A DNA stretch of 64,000 nt from Shimia aestuarii. Its GTDB lineage: Bacteria > Pseudomonadota > Alphaproteobacteria > Rhodobacterales > Rhodobacteraceae. The notes under the pieces were generated by a model, which worked only from the letters and a program-made list of their open reading frames with translations, made no database searches and was not told the origin of the DNA. This document shows, one piece after another, positions 63,589 through 64,000 of the stretch. Each line of letters begins with the position of its first letter. Positions within the stretch are counted from its first letter, which is position 1. The translations under genes were made by a program, and so were the position numbers. The stretch spans positions 62,001 to 126,000 of the forward strand of contig NZ_JAKVRD010000010.1 of NCBI RefSeq assembly GCF_022814865.1, read 5' to 3'.

Positions 63589-64000
63589 ATGGAGCGAGTG
63601 GTTGATTCTCGAAGTCGAAAGGCGAGTCGGGTCTTTCCTGAGCTTGTGCCGCAGCACGAGCTAGACCGCCGATCTTCGGCAGGTCTTCTAAAGAAATGGG
63701 TCAATAGCTATGGCTACCGCAAGAAGCGGGTCCGGAAGCCTGACGAGGTGCCCGAAGCGCACGACTCTCGGGAGTACACGACAACGGTCCTCTCGATGAA
63801 GAATGTCCATAGATATGGCGATCTGCTCGTGAAGTATTTGCAGGCGCGCCGCGAGGTGTTCATCGTGCAGAAGGGCTGGCAGTTGCCCGAGACCGACGGG
63901 ATGGAGTTCGATCAGTACGATACGCCGCTGGCCCGATGGATTGTCGTGCATGATCAGGACGTTATTCTTGGCGGCGCACGGATCTCACCGACCACCGCGG
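63589..64000 (+). CDS. Acyl-homoserine-lactone synthase (LuxI family), 3' truncated
   Basis: 137 codons are visible before the window edge. The LuxI signature is clear: ARREVFIVQKGW (Arg, Phe, Trp), then ETDGMEFDQYDTPLARWIVVH and ILGGARISPTTA, with conserved acidic residues and the Arg of the acyl-ACP site. It would make an acyl-homoserine lactone from SAM and acyl-ACP. It has a long N-terminus (about 77 residues before the core). The start is uncertain: ATG 63589 is taken, but the best ribosome site (AAGGAG, 63546-63551) points to TTG at 63556 or 63565, in the same frame. The regulator gene is outside. Confidence 0.88.
   Translation, partial: MERVVDSRSRKASRVFPELVPQHELDRRSSAGLLKKWVNSYGYRKKRVRKPDEVPEAHDSREYTTTVLSMKNVHRYGDLLVKYLQARREVFIVQKGWQLPETDGMEFDQYDTPLARWIVVHDQDVILGGARISPTTA

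Noticed and set aside
1-64000. CRISPR arrays, insertion sequences, prophage or integrated elements
   Set aside because: No spaced direct repeats, transposase, integrase or phage genes were seen; the gene content is core-genome-like throughout.

Overview
The window reads as one continuous piece of an alphaproteobacterial chromosome, most likely from the family Rhodobacteraceae (Roseobacter group). This is inferred from protein sequences and gene order only: the malic enzyme-phosphotransacetylase fusion, the blocks ppiC-argJ-mutT / secA, rimP-nusA-ylxR-infB, dnaK-dnaJ with a CTTG-N18-CCTATAT heat-shock promoter, kdsD-lptC-lptA-lptB-hpf-ptsN, and an acyl-homoserine-lactone synthase. No rRNA, tRNA, insertion sequence, prophage or CRISPR array was seen. 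Coding density is high, with many 1-14 bp overlaps between neighbours.

Layout. 1-8.4 kb: end of maeB, periplasmic msrA, a class IV aminotransferase followed by a sulfotransferase-like gene, an SCP2-like protein, argG, and a divergent Hpt / response-regulator-phosphatase pair. 8.4-20.7 kb: housekeeping and envelope genes (hslO, two Nudix genes, cca, an Fe-S RNA methyltransferase, two L,D-transpeptidases, a CAP-domain lipoprotein, hemH, a methyltransferase-like gene with an abnormal SAM motif, comF, a glutaredoxin, a nitrilase-family gene, a MarR regulator, ubiG, pip). 20.8-26.3 kb: a four-gene peptide-type ABC importer. 26.3-31.9 kb: the rimP-nusA-ylxR-infB operon behind a structured leader that ends in a terminator. 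31.9-41 kb: a 43-codon gene, mutT, argJ, ppiC, secA, two secreted proteins (one a phosphate-binding-like/OmpA fusion) and radC. 41-44.5 kb: dnaK-dnaJ. 44.5-57.1 kb: alkB, then a surface-polysaccharide region: ABC-2 permease with a coupled SH3 protein, cysQ, kdsB, an outer-membrane export lipoprotein, galU, galE, two paralogous glycosyltransferases, a core-2-like glycosyltransferase and a two-domain sulfotransferase. 57.1-61.9 kb: ptsN, hpf, lptB, lptA, lptC, kdsD and an RNase D-like gene. 62-64 kb: a membrane histidine kinase divergent from an autoinducer synthase cut by the window edge.

How the parts may fit. The 45-57 kb region suggests a Kdo-linked, sulfated surface polysaccharide. KdsB (with KdsD at 60-61 kb) would supply Kdo, GalU/GalE the sugar nucleotides, three transferases would extend the chain, the two-domain sulfotransferase would sulfate it, CysQ would remove the PAP by-product, and the ABC-2 permease with the export lipoprotein would move it out. 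No partner ATPase for the permease lies in the window.

The least explained signals are: an unusual repeat of three 11-bp units found upstream of two unrelated genes 37 kb apart; the rimP leader attenuator; the tandem sulfotransferase; and the aminotransferase/sulfotransferase-like gene pair.
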